From the NCBI RefSeq assembly GCF_009695815.1, contig NZ_VUNE01000005.1, positions 1 through 64,000 of the forward strand: 64,000 bases of DNA. Reading direction: 5' to 3'. The notes below the pieces were generated by a model. That model searched no databases. It was not told the DNA's origin and saw only the letters and a program-made list of their open reading frames with translations. Below are positions 8,907 through 18,841 of this stretch, piece after piece. Both the position numbers and the translations under genes were made by a program. The stretch comes from Peptostreptococcus porci (GTDB lineage: Bacteria; Bacillota; Clostridia; Peptostreptococcales; Peptostreptococcaceae). Position 1 is the first letter of the stretch, and every line of letters begins with the position of its first letter.

Positions 8907-9860
8907 TTAAAATTCGGCAAAAATATCGTCAAAGCTCTTGTCAAAGATCGATGGTTTGTCGAATTTCCAAGTTCCGTTGTAAAGAGGCTCTCCATTCAAG
9001 TAAAAAACACCCAAGCCATGCTTTTGCCCTTGCTGAAATTCACCTTCATACCACTTGTTTTTTCCCCAGATATATCTACCCATTCCATGAATCAAGCCTT
9101 TTTTCCATTCACCGTCGTAAACTAATTCTCCCTTTGAATTAAAGCATGATCCAGTTCCGTCCATATTGCTATCCTTAAATTCCCCAATATAGATATATCC
9201 ATCATCCCAGGTATATATTCCTAAACCGTCTTTTTTTCCATCAATCCAATTTCCCAAGTATTCGTCACCATTTGCGTACTTCATCTGACCTATACCATTA
9301 CTCTTATTAGTATTGAAACCTCCTATATATTCGTTTCCATTTGAGAAAGTAAAGGTTCCCTTCCCCTCTCTCACACCATTTGAAAATTGACCGATATATT
9401 CAGTGTTTATTTTGGCATCTTCATCATCCTCACCTGGAGCAAAAATATATGAACCGATACCAGTCATTTTTCCATCGAGTAATCTTCCAATGTACATATC
9501 GCCGTTTGAAAATTTATATACTTGCACCATGTCATTATCAATGGCGTCTTTTTTCTTTTCTTCCTCTGTTTCTTCTAAAATGCTCAAGACATCAGCTAGA
9601 TTTTCATTTTTTATAATTTCCTCTTTTTTTGATTCTATATACTCTTCATCTACTTTTTTCGTATCTTCTTTTTTTATTCCGTCTGTCTTGATACCCATCA
9701 TCTGTTTTTCCAATATTTTCACTTCCTCATCAGGCGCAAAAATACCCTTTTTTAGAGCGTTTTTTTTCTTTGTTTTGAAAATTTTCAAACTCTTCTTTAT
9801 TTCATCAATTTCGTTTATATAATTGTTATACAGTTCAACATAATTTTTTGATAAACTCAA
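8907..9860 (-). CDS. MORN-repeat protein with charged N-terminal helix
   Basis: A 317-residue protein of unknown role. Residues 1-110 are very Lys/Glu-rich and likely coiled-coil. From about residue 120 to the end there are seven or eight MORN units (patterns such as YIGxFxxGxxxGxGxYxxxxG). MORN repeats form elongated beta sheets that bind other proteins or lipids. There is no signal peptide or membrane segment, so it is probably cytoplasmic. The start is moved from the ATG at 9905 to a TTG at 9860: GGAGG (9869-9873) stands 8 bases before this TTG, while the upstream ATGs have no SD. It sits just upstream of dnaG in the same direction, but no link in function can be claimed. Confidence 0.85.
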   Translation of the reverse strand: MSLSKNYVELYNNYINEIDEIKKSLKIFKTKKKNALKKGIFAPDEEVKILEKQMMGIKTDGIKKEDTKKVDEEYIESKKEEIIKNENLADVLSILEETEEEKKKDAIDNDMVQVYKFSNGDMYIGRLLDGKMTGIGSYIFAPGEDDEDAKINTEYIGQFSNGVREGKGTFTFSNGNEYIGGFNTNKSNGIGQMKYANGDEYLGNWIDGKKDGLGIYTWDDGYIYIGEFKDSNMDGTGSCFNSKGELVYDGEWKKGLIHGMGRYIWGKNKWYEGEFQQGQKHGLGVFYLNGEPLYNGTWKFDKPSIFDKSFDDIFAEF

Positions 9861-10037
9861 TATAATAACCTCCATTCGTTTGTATCGTTCAGACATCCCT
9901 AACATAACTATTATACAATATCTCTTGTATCATAGTAAAGTTATTTTATAATTTAGTATTGATATTACAATGTTTTTTTGTTTTTTTTTGCAATTATTAT
10001 CGAAACTACTTATGATTTTTTGTGAAAAAACCACAAA

Positions 10038-12839
10038 TTACTGGTCGTTGCTTTTTAATGAATCAAGCATTTCTATATCGTTAATATTCGTGTGCATGAT
10101 CCTCATAACAATCAATGCAAAAATTATTGTAAGTATCATTGAGAATATTATATTCGTAATCGTTATTCCCTGTAAAAACATAGTATCGTTCGGAGTAAGA
10201 TTTTGGATAATGTAATGATGCATTCCAGTTCCCAATACAATCCCTACAAATATACCCATTATAGTCAATAAAAATGTTTCTTTAAATATATACAAAGATA
10301 CTTCTTTGGGATAAAACCCTAAAACCTTTATAGTAGCAAGTTCTACTCTTCTCTCGCTAATATTGATATTTGTAAGATTGTAAAGCACGGTATAAGCTAG
10401 CATCAATGAGCAAATTATCATAACGAAAACAATAAAATTAAGTCCATCTAATGCCGAATTTATCATACTAGCATTATCTTTGCTAGTCACCAAATATGTC
10501 GTGCCATTTGTCGCCATTATCTTTTTGGATATATTATCTATATTTTTATCAGTGGGATTTTTCAATTTAACTAAAAATGCGTTTTCTTTATATTTTTTCC
10601 CAAAAACTTTTTCATAATACTTTTCGCTCATAAAAATATTATGCCCAGTGTACCATTCTGTATTGGTATTTAGCTTTAAATCAATCGCTTTATCCTCTTC
10701 TGTATAAACAGTCAATTTTTTGTTTTCAACAGATGTATTCGCTATTTTGCATTCTAGTATCAAATTATTTAGCTTTTCTGTTATAACAACGTCTATATCA
10801 GATATTTTCATAGCTTTTTTTGTTTTTCTATCTCTCAAATTAATTAGCTTGTAAAAGTCATTTTTTTCCTTTGTCACGAATATATTTGCAGTGTCTTTGC
10901 TACCATCGTTTAGTTTTATGCTCACCTTTTCTGAAAATATAGGAACCACATAACTCACATTTTCATAGTGGAGTATTTTTTCCTTATATTTATCTGAGTT
11001 TTCATCGCTCATGTTGTTATTATATATTGATATAATATCATATTTAGATATCTGTTTGAACTGTATATCTGAAACACCTGAAATAGAATCTTTTATACCC
11101 ATTCCAATTACAAGTAAGGCTGTACATCCGCTAACCCCCAAAACAGTCATCATCATTCTGACCTTATATCTAAAAATATTTCTAGCAGTCACCTTGCTAT
11201 TAAAGCTCATTTTACTCCAAATAAATCTGATTCTTTCAAGCATAATTTTTGAGCCATGCTTTGGTACTTTCTTTCCAAACAAATCCACTGGCTTACTATT
11301 CAATTCTCTCATCGCCACAAATATAGAAACAAATGTAGTTCCAATAAGTGATAATAGCAATGCTTCAAAAATATACCTCCAATAAACTACAATAGTTACA
11401 TCCTTGAATATATAATTATGTCCGTATGATATAAATATTATTTTAGGTAATATGAATGCTCCGAAAAGCATACCAAAAAACCATCCTGTTGCTCCACTGA
11501 ATAATCCATAGTAAAAATATTTTTTTATGATATCAATATCACTGTAGCCCATTGCTTTCATCGTTCCCATAAAGAGTCTTTGTTCGTCGACCATTCTTAT
11601 CATAGTAGATAGTGTTACAAGCAGAGCCACTGCAAAGAAAAATACAGGAAACGCGTTTGACAGTGTGTCGATTTTATAGGATCCATCCCAGTAGGTTGAA
11701 TAATTCACAATATAATCATCTCTACTCATCACACTATAATTAACATTTGCTATGGCTTTCAACCTGTCGTTTAATTCTTTTCTACGCTCTTGGATATATT
11801 CCCATTTTGCCTCTATAACTTCTTTATTATTCTTAATAAATGTCTTTGTTTTAGTTATTTTTGCCCTGATGTCGTTCATCCTGCTTGAAAATGCTTCCAC
11901 TTCGCTTGAATTGTTAAAATCTTTTGATAAAAACTCATTTTCCAGCTTTTTTAGCTGTTCCTGAAGCGAAACTAAATCTTTTTTCTTTGCATCCAAATTC
12001 GTTTTTTCTTCTAAAATAGTTTTTTCATTTTCAGCAAAGGTATCAAATGAATTTTTATTAAATTTTTCTAACCTTTCATCAGCATTTTTTGATAATTCCC
12101 TTTTCAGTTGTTTATTATTTACTTCCACAAAATTACGATATTCTTTGCTAAAATCATACTCATTTGATTTAGTTGTTTTATTGCCATCATAATTAGGTGT
12201 GTCATATTTAATTTTTGCCATACTGTAAAAGTTCATATCGAACTCTGAATCCCTAACATAGGAAACGAATTTCAGCTTGCCATTACCGGCCGTAGAATAT
12301 CCCAAATTAAATGAGTCTATGTACTCCATTGAATTTACAAATCCAGTGATCGTATATTGCTTTCTCTTTAAGTATGTCTTATTGTCCAACCCATTTTCAT
12401 CGAAAAAAATCTGCTCGCCTAATTTGTAGTCACTGCTTAACCTGCGATCCAAAAGTATTTGACCATCTTTTTCTGGAAATCTTCCCTCTACTAATTCGAG
12501 CTTTGAAATTTCATCTGGAATGTTCATTACTCTAATCGCATCGTTGGAATTTTTTATCATCATATCAGACGAATGAACTAATTCAAGTTTTTCTATATTA
12601 GAATTACGTTTAATCGTAGCTATATCAAATTGATCCAGACCGACATTTGACATGACAAAAGCGTCTGCAAGGTTTGATTTGTGGATGTTATCCAGTGCCG
12701 TTTTCCGAATATCTCCACCACTGGATTTCAATCCAACAAAAACTAATACTCCCAAGAAAATCAGTACAATTATTGAAATTAGCCTCTTTTTTGTATTTCT
12801 AAATTCTCTATATATATTAGTATTAACTGCCTTTTTCAA
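10038..12839 (-). CDS. FtsX/MacB-type ABC transporter permease, two-domain form
   Basis: About 933 residues with duplicated FtsX-type architecture. Membrane segments lie at roughly residues 20-42, 400-425, 445-470 and 490-515, then 565-590, 800-825, 855-880 and 905-930. A long extracellular domain in the first half contains a coiled coil near residues 275-355. Such permeases pair with an ATPase and act mechanically on envelope targets or lipoproteins, but no ATPase gene is adjacent. The 5' end overlaps popT. A GTG at 12848 is the longest start, but AAGG directly abuts it; the TTG at 12839 has better SD spacing and is used here. Confidence 0.85.
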   Translation of the reverse strand: MKKAVNTNIYREFRNTKKRLISIIVLIFLGVLVFVGLKSSGGDIRKTALDNIHKSNLADAFVMSNVGLDQFDIATIKRNSNIEKLELVHSSDMMIKNSNDAIRVMNIPDEISKLELVEGRFPEKDGQILLDRRLSSDYKLGEQIFFDENGLDNKTYLKRKQYTITGFVNSMEYIDSFNLGYSTAGNGKLKFVSYVRDSEFDMNFYSMAKIKYDTPNYDGNKTTKSNEYDFSKEYRNFVEVNNKQLKRELSKNADERLEKFNKNSFDTFAENEKTILEEKTNLDAKKKDLVSLQEQLKKLENEFLSKDFNNSSEVEAFSSRMNDIRAKITKTKTFIKNNKEVIEAKWEYIQERRKELNDRLKAIANVNYSVMSRDDYIVNYSTYWDGSYKIDTLSNAFPVFFFAVALLVTLSTMIRMVDEQRLFMGTMKAMGYSDIDIIKKYFYYGLFSGATGWFFGMLFGAFILPKIIFISYGHNYIFKDVTIVVYWRYIFEALLLSLIGTTFVSIFVAMRELNSKPVDLFGKKVPKHGSKIMLERIRFIWSKMSFNSKVTARNIFRYKVRMMMTVLGVSGCTALLVIGMGIKDSISGVSDIQFKQISKYDIISIYNNNMSDENSDKYKEKILHYENVSYVVPIFSEKVSIKLNDGSKDTANIFVTKEKNDFYKLINLRDRKTKKAMKISDIDVVITEKLNNLILECKIANTSVENKKLTVYTEEDKAIDLKLNTNTEWYTGHNIFMSEKYYEKVFGKKYKENAFLVKLKNPTDKNIDNISKKIMATNGTTYLVTSKDNASMINSALDGLNFIVFVMIICSLMLAYTVLYNLTNINISERRVELATIKVLGFYPKEVSLYIFKETFLLTIMGIFVGIVLGTGMHHYIIQNLTPNDTMFLQGITITNIIFSMILTIIFALIVMRIMHTNINDIEMLDSLKSNDQ

Positions 12840-13731
12840 GTTTTTCACCCTTATTTCTACGACTTATCATTCCAATGAATATCAGTATTCCTACTCCGAC
12901 AATAAATCCCAAAATACTGAAATTGCTCATACCTATCATATCATGCTTTCCTTGCAAGGTTGTTGGTCCAAGCATGATAGCATAAATAGATCCAGTAGTT
13001 AAACCTACAATAAAATATATCATCTTGCTTCTGTATTTTATAAATGCTCGTCTAATTATTCTAACTGATGATACCAAGCCGAAAAGAACTCCAAAAATAA
13101 ACACCACTAGTCCGCCAAAAGTCGAGAAATCTCCACTTATTATACTGTTTAGACCTGAGATAATAGGAACATAGACTCCAAATATAAGCAGTAGAGTCGA
13201 TCCTGAAATTCCAGGCAGAACCATTGCCGAAATTGCCATCACTCCTGTAAAAAACAGATATAAGTATTCAAATAAGCTCAGATTTGTCATGACCACAAGT
13301 CCATTGTTGGAAAATCGACCTCTCAACGCCGAAATACAAACAACCAGTAGAATACCAAATATTGAAAATAGCAAATACGAATTCTTTTTTTCTATTTTTG
13401 AAAACTCGCTCCTAATTATATAGAAAATTGATGCAACAGTCAGTCCAATAAAAAGCGAACTCATAAAATATATATTTTTCTCAAACATTTTTGTCAAAAA
13501 TGAAACGGAACAAAGCATACCAAATGCCCACCCTATCATCAATTTAATCAAAAAAGAAATTGCTTTACTAAAATTCTTCTTATCCCTCGTTGTAAGTATA
13601 TTGATTGATTCCAATAATTTTTCATAAAAGCCTAGTATAAATGCTATAGTTCCACCAGAAACACCTGGAACACTGTCAGCCAAAGCCATACAGAATCCGT
13701 TAAACATATTTATCAATATCAATATTTTCAT
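12823..13731 (-). CDS. PopT-like (DUF368) undecaprenyl-phosphate translocase
   Basis: A 302-residue polytopic membrane protein of the DUF368 family. Members were shown to return undecaprenyl phosphate, the lipid carrier for wall synthesis, across the membrane (PopT in Vibrio cholerae and Staphylococcus aureus). Two copies of the family hallmark are visible: VPGVSGGT near residue 23 and LPGISGST near residue 170, consistent with an inverted-repeat transporter fold. About nine hydrophobic segments are present. A GGAAG lies close to the ATG at 13731; a TTG nine bases downstream is also possible. The 3' end overlaps the start of the FtsX-type permease, so the two are probably translated together. 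Confidence 0.85.
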   Translation of the reverse strand: MKILILINMFNGFCMALADSVPGVSGGTIAFILGFYEKLLESINILTTRDKKNFSKAISFLIKLMIGWAFGMLCSVSFLTKMFEKNIYFMSSLFIGLTVASIFYIIRSEFSKIEKKNSYLLFSIFGILLVVCISALRGRFSNNGLVVMTNLSLFEYLYLFFTGVMAISAMVLPGISGSTLLLIFGVYVPIISGLNSIISGDFSTFGGLVVFIFGVLFGLVSSVRIIRRAFIKYRSKMIYFIVGLTTGSIYAIMLGPTTLQGKHDMIGMSNFSILGFIVGVGILIFIGMISRRNKGEKLEKGS

Positions 13732-13833
13732 CTTCCTTTCTATATAATAGCCATTTTTTTTAATAAAACTACTACTATTCTATTTTTTATACATTAATTT
13801 TTTCTTAAGCATTATTTCAAGGCTGGAATATTT

Positions 13834-15174
13834 TTAGTATTCCGAAAGTGACCTTGTTTTTCGAATTTCTATGATTAAAAGCACGAGTGCAATAATGCCA
13901 GAAATAATGTCACTTAATGCATTTGAAACATATACTCCATCTATTCCTAAAATATTTGGAAAAAAGCATAGCAATGGTAAAAGTATTCCACCATATCTGA
14001 GTACATATAGAATAGAAGTCGTCTTTACCCTTGATATAGACTGAAAATACGTTGTTGAAATCGAATGTAAGCCTATCATAGGAAGTCCCAAAAGGAATAT
14101 CTTGATATTGTGGTTTGTCAATTTCACTAATTCCTTATCAGACGTAAACATACTCACCAGTAAATTTGGAAATAATTCGATAAAAGCCAGAAAAATTACA
14201 GAAAATATAGTTATTGTGATAGCTGCCACTTTAACCGCTTCAATACTTCTATCTATCTGCTTTGCCCCCAAATTATATCCGATTATCGGTTGAGCACCTT
14301 GACTAATACCATAGAAAATCATTGTAAATAGCATACTTATTGACGACACTATGGTAATTGATGCCATATTATAATCTCCGCCAAATCTTATGATAAACCT
14401 GTTTAATATTACCCCCAAAATAACTCCAGAAATGTTCATATAAAAGCTCGGTGCCCCATTGGATACTATCTTTTTAATGCTATCTTTGCTTATTTTTGAT
14501 GTCCCAAGCTTTAGTTTTATTGGAACCGATTCATTCTTCACAAAGAAATTAATTACGTAGAGCGTAACGAGTGTTTGAGATATCACAGTTGCAAAAGCTG
14601 CTCCTTTGACACCCCATCCAAATACCAAAATAAAAATGGCATCTAGTATGATATTTGTAACCGAGCTTATAGTCACATATTTCATCGAATATTTTGAAAA
14701 ACCAGTGCTTCTAACTGAATTATTTAAACAATACCCTGTCAAACCTGGAATGCCTCCCAGAAGAATTATCACTATATACTCTCTCGCCATTTTATCCACT
14801 GATTGTGATACCCCCAGCAATCTGAATATGGGATCTATAAAAAATATTCCCAGTACAGTTATAAATAGCTCTGCAACAATGATAAAAATCAATGAATTGT
14901 ATAGTATGCTTTCGGCTGAATCAATATCCTTCTCTCCGTACTTAATGGATATCAATGTCGATCCACCAATACCGATCAAAAGAACGAATGCCATTTGAAC
15001 ATATTGAAATGGCATTGTTATTCCAACAGCAGTAAGTGCCAATGGTTCTATTCTTCCAACAAAAATTCTATCTACAACATTATATATCGCAGCAACAACC
15101 ATACTCATTATAGCTGGTCCACTTTGCATAAATATAAGCTTCGTTATCTTTTCACTACCTAAATCAGTATTCAA
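13834..15174 (-). CDS. MATE family multidrug/cation efflux transporter
   Basis: A 12-segment membrane exporter of the MATE family (DinF/NorM-like superfamily), driven by Na+ or H+. The typical N-terminus LGSEKITKLIF is followed by YNVVDRIFVGR in TM1, and the two six-helix halves are clear. The UUG at 15174 is the best start: GGAGG stands 5 bases before it, and the product then begins M-N-T-D-L-G like other family members. The upstream ATG at 15186 is part of the ATGGAGG string itself. Length 446 residues. Substrate cannot be told from sequence. Confidence 0.92.
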   Translation of the reverse strand: MNTDLGSEKITKLIFMQSGPAIMSMVVAAIYNVVDRIFVGRIEPLALTAVGITMPFQYVQMAFVLLIGIGGSTLISIKYGEKDIDSAESILYNSLIFIIVAELFITVLGIFFIDPIFRLLGVSQSVDKMAREYIVIILLGGIPGLTGYCLNNSVRSTGFSKYSMKYVTISSVTNIILDAIFILVFGWGVKGAAFATVISQTLVTLYVINFFVKNESVPIKLKLGTSKISKDSIKKIVSNGAPSFYMNISGVILGVILNRFIIRFGGDYNMASITIVSSISMLFTMIFYGISQGAQPIIGYNLGAKQIDRSIEAVKVAAITITIFSVIFLAFIELFPNLLVSMFTSDKELVKLTNHNIKIFLLGLPMIGLHSISTTYFQSISRVKTTSILYVLRYGGILLPLLCFFPNILGIDGVYVSNALSDIISGIIALVLLIIEIRKTRSLSEY

Positions 15175-15297
15175 ATTTACCTCCATCAACAATAGACATA
15201 TAAATATGAATTTGTTGTATTATTATCTTACTTAATTAATTTTCAAATCTCAGCTATTCATCCAACATAATACAAAGCAAATACAAAAACTCCATAT

Positions 15298-16752
15298 TTA
15301 GTTTAAAAACCTATCATTTGACCTTTTTTTATTGTCATTTTTTATTGTGAAAGTAATTTCTGTACCTTCATTTTTCTTACTCTTTATCTGCATTACGCCG
15401 CCATGAAGCTTGATAATCTCCTCACTGATTGCCAACCCAAGACCACTTCCTGCCTTGTGGAAATTTTCCTGGAAAAACTTCTGAGATACCTTGTTGATGT
15501 TTTGCTCTTCTATACCTTCTCCAGTGTCACGAACTACAATCTTTGTCATATCAAAATCCTGATCCACAGATACAACAATTATACCTTCGCTTGGAGTAAA
15601 TTTAATTGAATTTTGTATCAGATTAATCAACACCTGTCTCAATCTATTTTTATCGGCATAAATCATATTCATATTTTGGTTGACAAATTCAAAGCTCAAT
15701 CTTAAATTTTTGTCTACTGCCATTGCTCTAAGCTGGTTAATCACGCTAACGACCAAATTTTCGATATTTACTTCTTCAATTTGCAACTTAATTCTATCGG
15801 ATGACAGTCTTGAAAAATCCAACAGCTCTTCAACCAACTTTATCAATCTGTGAGTTTCATCCTGAATAATATTTAAACCCATGCTCAATTCTTCCTTGTT
15901 GATATTATCAAGTTTTAATGTTTCACTACTCCATCCATTAATAGATGTCAATGGCGTTCTAAGCTCATGAGAAATAGATGAAATAAACTCATCCTTAAGC
16001 TTGTCACTCTTTTGGATTTCACTTGCCATATTTTCAAATGTCCTTGCAAGGTCACCGATTTCGTCATCAGAAATTCTATCTTTATTCATTTTTATATTGT
16101 AATTACCCTTTGCTAGCATATTTGAAAATATTTTTAGCTCAGTTAGGGGTTCTATGATACTCTCTGCAAATTTAAGACTCAATCCAATACTAAATAAAAG
16201 CACCAAAATTCCTATGAAAACCAGATAGACAATTATTTTTATTATTTCTAAATCAACGTATTTCAAGGATATACTGTATCTGATTGCACCTTCAACCAAC
16301 CCACTTACCTTGATTGGAACGGACACACTCATCACCTTTTCACCAGTAATATTTTCTCTATATGTGTACGGTGCAACTGGATCAATATTTTGCATGGCTT
16401 TTCTTACATCAATATAGTTTGCAAATTTGTCTGTCTTAAACCCGTATTGATCAACTATTACTCTACCATTTTTGTCGACTATATTGACTGCGATTTTGCT
16501 GTCAGAGCTATATAGCCTACTATCAACTGTTTTCGTAGCCTTGTCAATAAAACTTGAATTGTCGACATTTAAAGATGTATTTATCGAATTTGCATTCGAA
16601 ACCTGTGTCATCAATACTTGGCTGACAGAGTTATAGTAGTATCTACTTGCAAAAAAGGTAATTATTAATTCAAATGACAAAACAACCATTATAATTATTA
16701 TTATGAAGTTTTTTAATACTTTTTTTCGTAAACCTCCAAAATGTATTGCCAT
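15298..16752 (-). CDS. Membrane sensor histidine kinase
   Basis: 484 residues: TM1 at about 14-36, an extracytoplasmic sensor domain (about 37-172, dCache/PAS-like), TM2 at about 173-195, a HAMP linker to about 250, HisKA with the phospho-accepting SHELRTPL His near residue 260, and the HATPase domain with N box (NLIQNSIKF), DTGEGI and SGLGLAI. Its start overlaps the response regulator stop by one base (TAATG), showing strict coupling. It follows a lipoprotein and regulator in one operon. The signal is unknown. Confidence 0.95.
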   Translation of the reverse strand: MAIHFGGLRKKVLKNFIIIIIMVVLSFELIITFFASRYYYNSVSQVLMTQVSNANSINTSLNVDNSSFIDKATKTVDSRLYSSDSKIAVNIVDKNGRVIVDQYGFKTDKFANYIDVRKAMQNIDPVAPYTYRENITGEKVMSVSVPIKVSGLVEGAIRYSISLKYVDLEIIKIIVYLVFIGILVLLFSIGLSLKFAESIIEPLTELKIFSNMLAKGNYNIKMNKDRISDDEIGDLARTFENMASEIQKSDKLKDEFISSISHELRTPLTSINGWSSETLKLDNINKEELSMGLNIIQDETHRLIKLVEELLDFSRLSSDRIKLQIEEVNIENLVVSVINQLRAMAVDKNLRLSFEFVNQNMNMIYADKNRLRQVLINLIQNSIKFTPSEGIIVVSVDQDFDMTKIVVRDTGEGIEEQNINKVSQKFFQENFHKAGSGLGLAISEEIIKLHGGVMQIKSKKNEGTEITFTIKNDNKKRSNDRFLN

Positions 16753-17447
16753 TATTCCCCTCTCCTAAATGAATATCCATACCCCCAAATCGTTTGAATA
16801 TATTTTGGTTTTGATGGATCGTCTTCTATTTTATTTCTAATTCTTCTTATATTGACATCAACAATCTTGTAATCATAAAGCACTACAGATCCCCATACTT
16901 CTTCTAGTATCTGATCTCTGCTCAAGCTTTGACTATCGTTTACCATCAAATATTTTACAATAGAAAATTCTGTAGGCGTTAAATCAACTTCTATGCCATT
17001 TTTAAACAGTTTTCTCTTGTTTTGATCTAGTAAAAAAGGAGGTGTATCTATCATATTGTTCTTCTTTGAGTCGTTGTTTTTTTGAACTCTTCTGATAAGT
17101 GCTGCAACTCTGACCAATAGTTCTTTAATACTAAACGGCTTAATAATATAGTCATCTGCACCAGAAACAAACCCCTCGATTTTGTCCTCCTCTTGAGATT
17201 TCGCAGTCAACATAATAACCCCTATGTTGTCATAGTTTTCTCTTATGTATTTACAAACATCTATACCACTCATATCTGGCAACATTATATCCAAAAGAGC
17301 CACAGAGATGTTTTTCTCAGAATTTAATTTTTCTATAGCTTCAGATCCAGTTCCAGCCTCAATAACTTCGTAACCTTCTCTTTTCAAATTGATACTGACG
17401 AAACTTCTAATACCAATTTCGTCTTCCAATACTAAAATCTTTTCCAT
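16752..17447 (-). CDS. OmpR/PhoB-family response regulator
   Basis: 231 residues. Receiver domain with acidic pocket E8-D9, phosphorylation site D53 (LLDIML), the Thr of MLTAKS and the Lys of IIKPFS. The C-terminal winged helix-turn-helix (about 135-231) includes LTPTEFSIVKYL and the GYGYSF hairpin. It pairs with the overlapping kinase gene downstream. An envelope-stress or antibiotic-sensing role is plausible from the neighbouring lipoprotein, but this is inference. Confidence 0.96.
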   Translation of the reverse strand: MEKILVLEDEIGIRSFVSINLKREGYEVIEAGTGSEAIEKLNSEKNISVALLDIMLPDMSGIDVCKYIRENYDNIGVIMLTAKSQEEDKIEGFVSGADDYIIKPFSIKELLVRVAALIRRVQKNNDSKKNNMIDTPPFLLDQNKRKLFKNGIEVDLTPTEFSIVKYLMVNDSQSLSRDQILEEVWGSVVLYDYKIVDVNIRRIRNKIEDDPSKPKYIQTIWGYGYSFRRGE

Positions 17448-17474
17448 GTTTCCTCCTGTTTTAAACTCAATTAG

Positions 17475-18830
17475 CTATTTATTAATCTGGTAAAAGCTCT
17501 TTTTTATATTTTCAATACTAATACCGTATTTCTTTAAATTACTTTCGTTTACATTGGATATATAGTATATATAATTATCTAACTCATAAAGCACATTGCT
17601 TTCTCCGTAAATTTTATTTTTATCATATCCCTCTTGTTCTTTAAGGTCTATGTCGATATTAAACAATTTTTGGTTATTATCAGATTCGTCTTTTACATAA
17701 AATTGGAATGTGCTTTTGTTTTCCTCATAGTTTTGTCTAATAAAGAATTTATTTTGGAATTTATCTGGAATTACAATTTTAAAATTGTAATCATAGCAGT
17801 AAAAAATCTGATCAGCTAAATTTATACTTGATTCGCTTCCAATTTTGCCATTCCATTTGTACCATGATATTACCCTTGCCTCATTGGTAGTATTATTGCT
17901 GTACTTAAATTCCATCTTTGGTATTTCAAAAATCCCATCATTATCAATATCTGCAACTCTCAATGCAATTGGATTTTTTATTTTTTCGTCATTTTCATCT
18001 ATTCCCTTTTCGAACTTTCCATCTCTATAGACAATTATTTGGTTTACAGATGATCCAGCGATATTTTGATATACGATAACACTCCCCTTTGCGTCCTTTG
18101 AAACAAATCCATCTAAAATATTCACCTTTTCCATATTGTCAATGTTTTGGCTCTCAGATCCCTTCAGAAAGTATATCTTACCACTTGAATATTTCATCTC
18201 AGAAATTTTAACAGTGTAGCTCGATAAATCTTGCACTAAAGCAAGACATTCTTTTTTTCCGTCGTTATTATAGTCGAAATAATTTAATCTTATTGATTCC
18301 TTTGACGACGAGTATTCTGCTATTTTTTTGATAATATTGTCGTTATATTGGAAAATATATATACTCTCAAACCCTTTATTTACAACTTGCACTATGATTT
18401 CATTTTTATTATCACCATTTATATCGACGAAATTTGCATACTTTATGTTATCACCTGACAGCCTTACAATTTGCTCAGTATCATCCTTTATTGTGCCGTC
18501 TTCAATCTGAAATATGTACATATAAATACTGCTGATATTGTGATTGTCATTTTCTTTTTTCTTGAATACAACCAGCTCTTTATTTTCTCTATTATCAAGG
18601 TTGACAGTATTTATTTTTCCTATATCATTGACATTCTTAGGTAGGATAAAACTTGTATCGGCTGGAGTTAATTTTTTTACATCAAGATACAAATTTCTAC
18701 TACTTTCATCATAAATAGGCATTTCCAATAGTTTTTCTGGTGATCTAAGTGATTCAAACTTACATCCAGAAATACTAAAAGAGATCAAAATCAGAATTGC
18801 CATAAATGAAAATATCTTTGTTTTTTTCAA
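17475..18830 (-). CDS. Lipoprotein with VCBS/FG-GAP-like repeats, upstream of a two-component pair
   Basis: 451 residues. A lipoprotein signal peptide ends at lipobox SISGC (Cys23). Several segments match calcium-binding FG-GAP/VCBS blades of beta-propellers: FVDINGDNKNEIIVQ, YFDYNNDGKKECLALV and VADIDNDGIFEIPKME. The protein is therefore probably an extracellular propeller tethered to the membrane. It lies 27 bases upstream of the response regulator and is likely the first gene of a three-gene sensing operon. A direct sensory role is inferred from position only. Confidence 0.8.
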   Translation of the reverse strand: MKKTKIFSFMAILILISFSISGCKFESLRSPEKLLEMPIYDESSRNLYLDVKKLTPADTSFILPKNVNDIGKINTVNLDNRENKELVVFKKKENDNHNISSIYMYIFQIEDGTIKDDTEQIVRLSGDNIKYANFVDINGDNKNEIIVQVVNKGFESIYIFQYNDNIIKKIAEYSSSKESIRLNYFDYNNDGKKECLALVQDLSSYTVKISEMKYSSGKIYFLKGSESQNIDNMEKVNILDGFVSKDAKGSVIVYQNIAGSSVNQIIVYRDGKFEKGIDENDEKIKNPIALRVADIDNDGIFEIPKMEFKYSNNTTNEARVISWYKWNGKIGSESSINLADQIFYCYDYNFKIVIPDKFQNKFFIRQNYEENKSTFQFYVKDESDNNQKLFNIDIDLKEQEGYDKNKIYGESNVLYELDNYIYYISNVNESNLKKYGISIENIKKSFYQINK

Positions 18831-18841
18831 AACTCTACCTC

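Noticed and set aside
8810-8995. Reverse-strand ORF of 61 codons between dnaG and the MORN gene
   Set aside because: It overlaps the MORN gene 3' end in another frame, with no SD or recognisable features.
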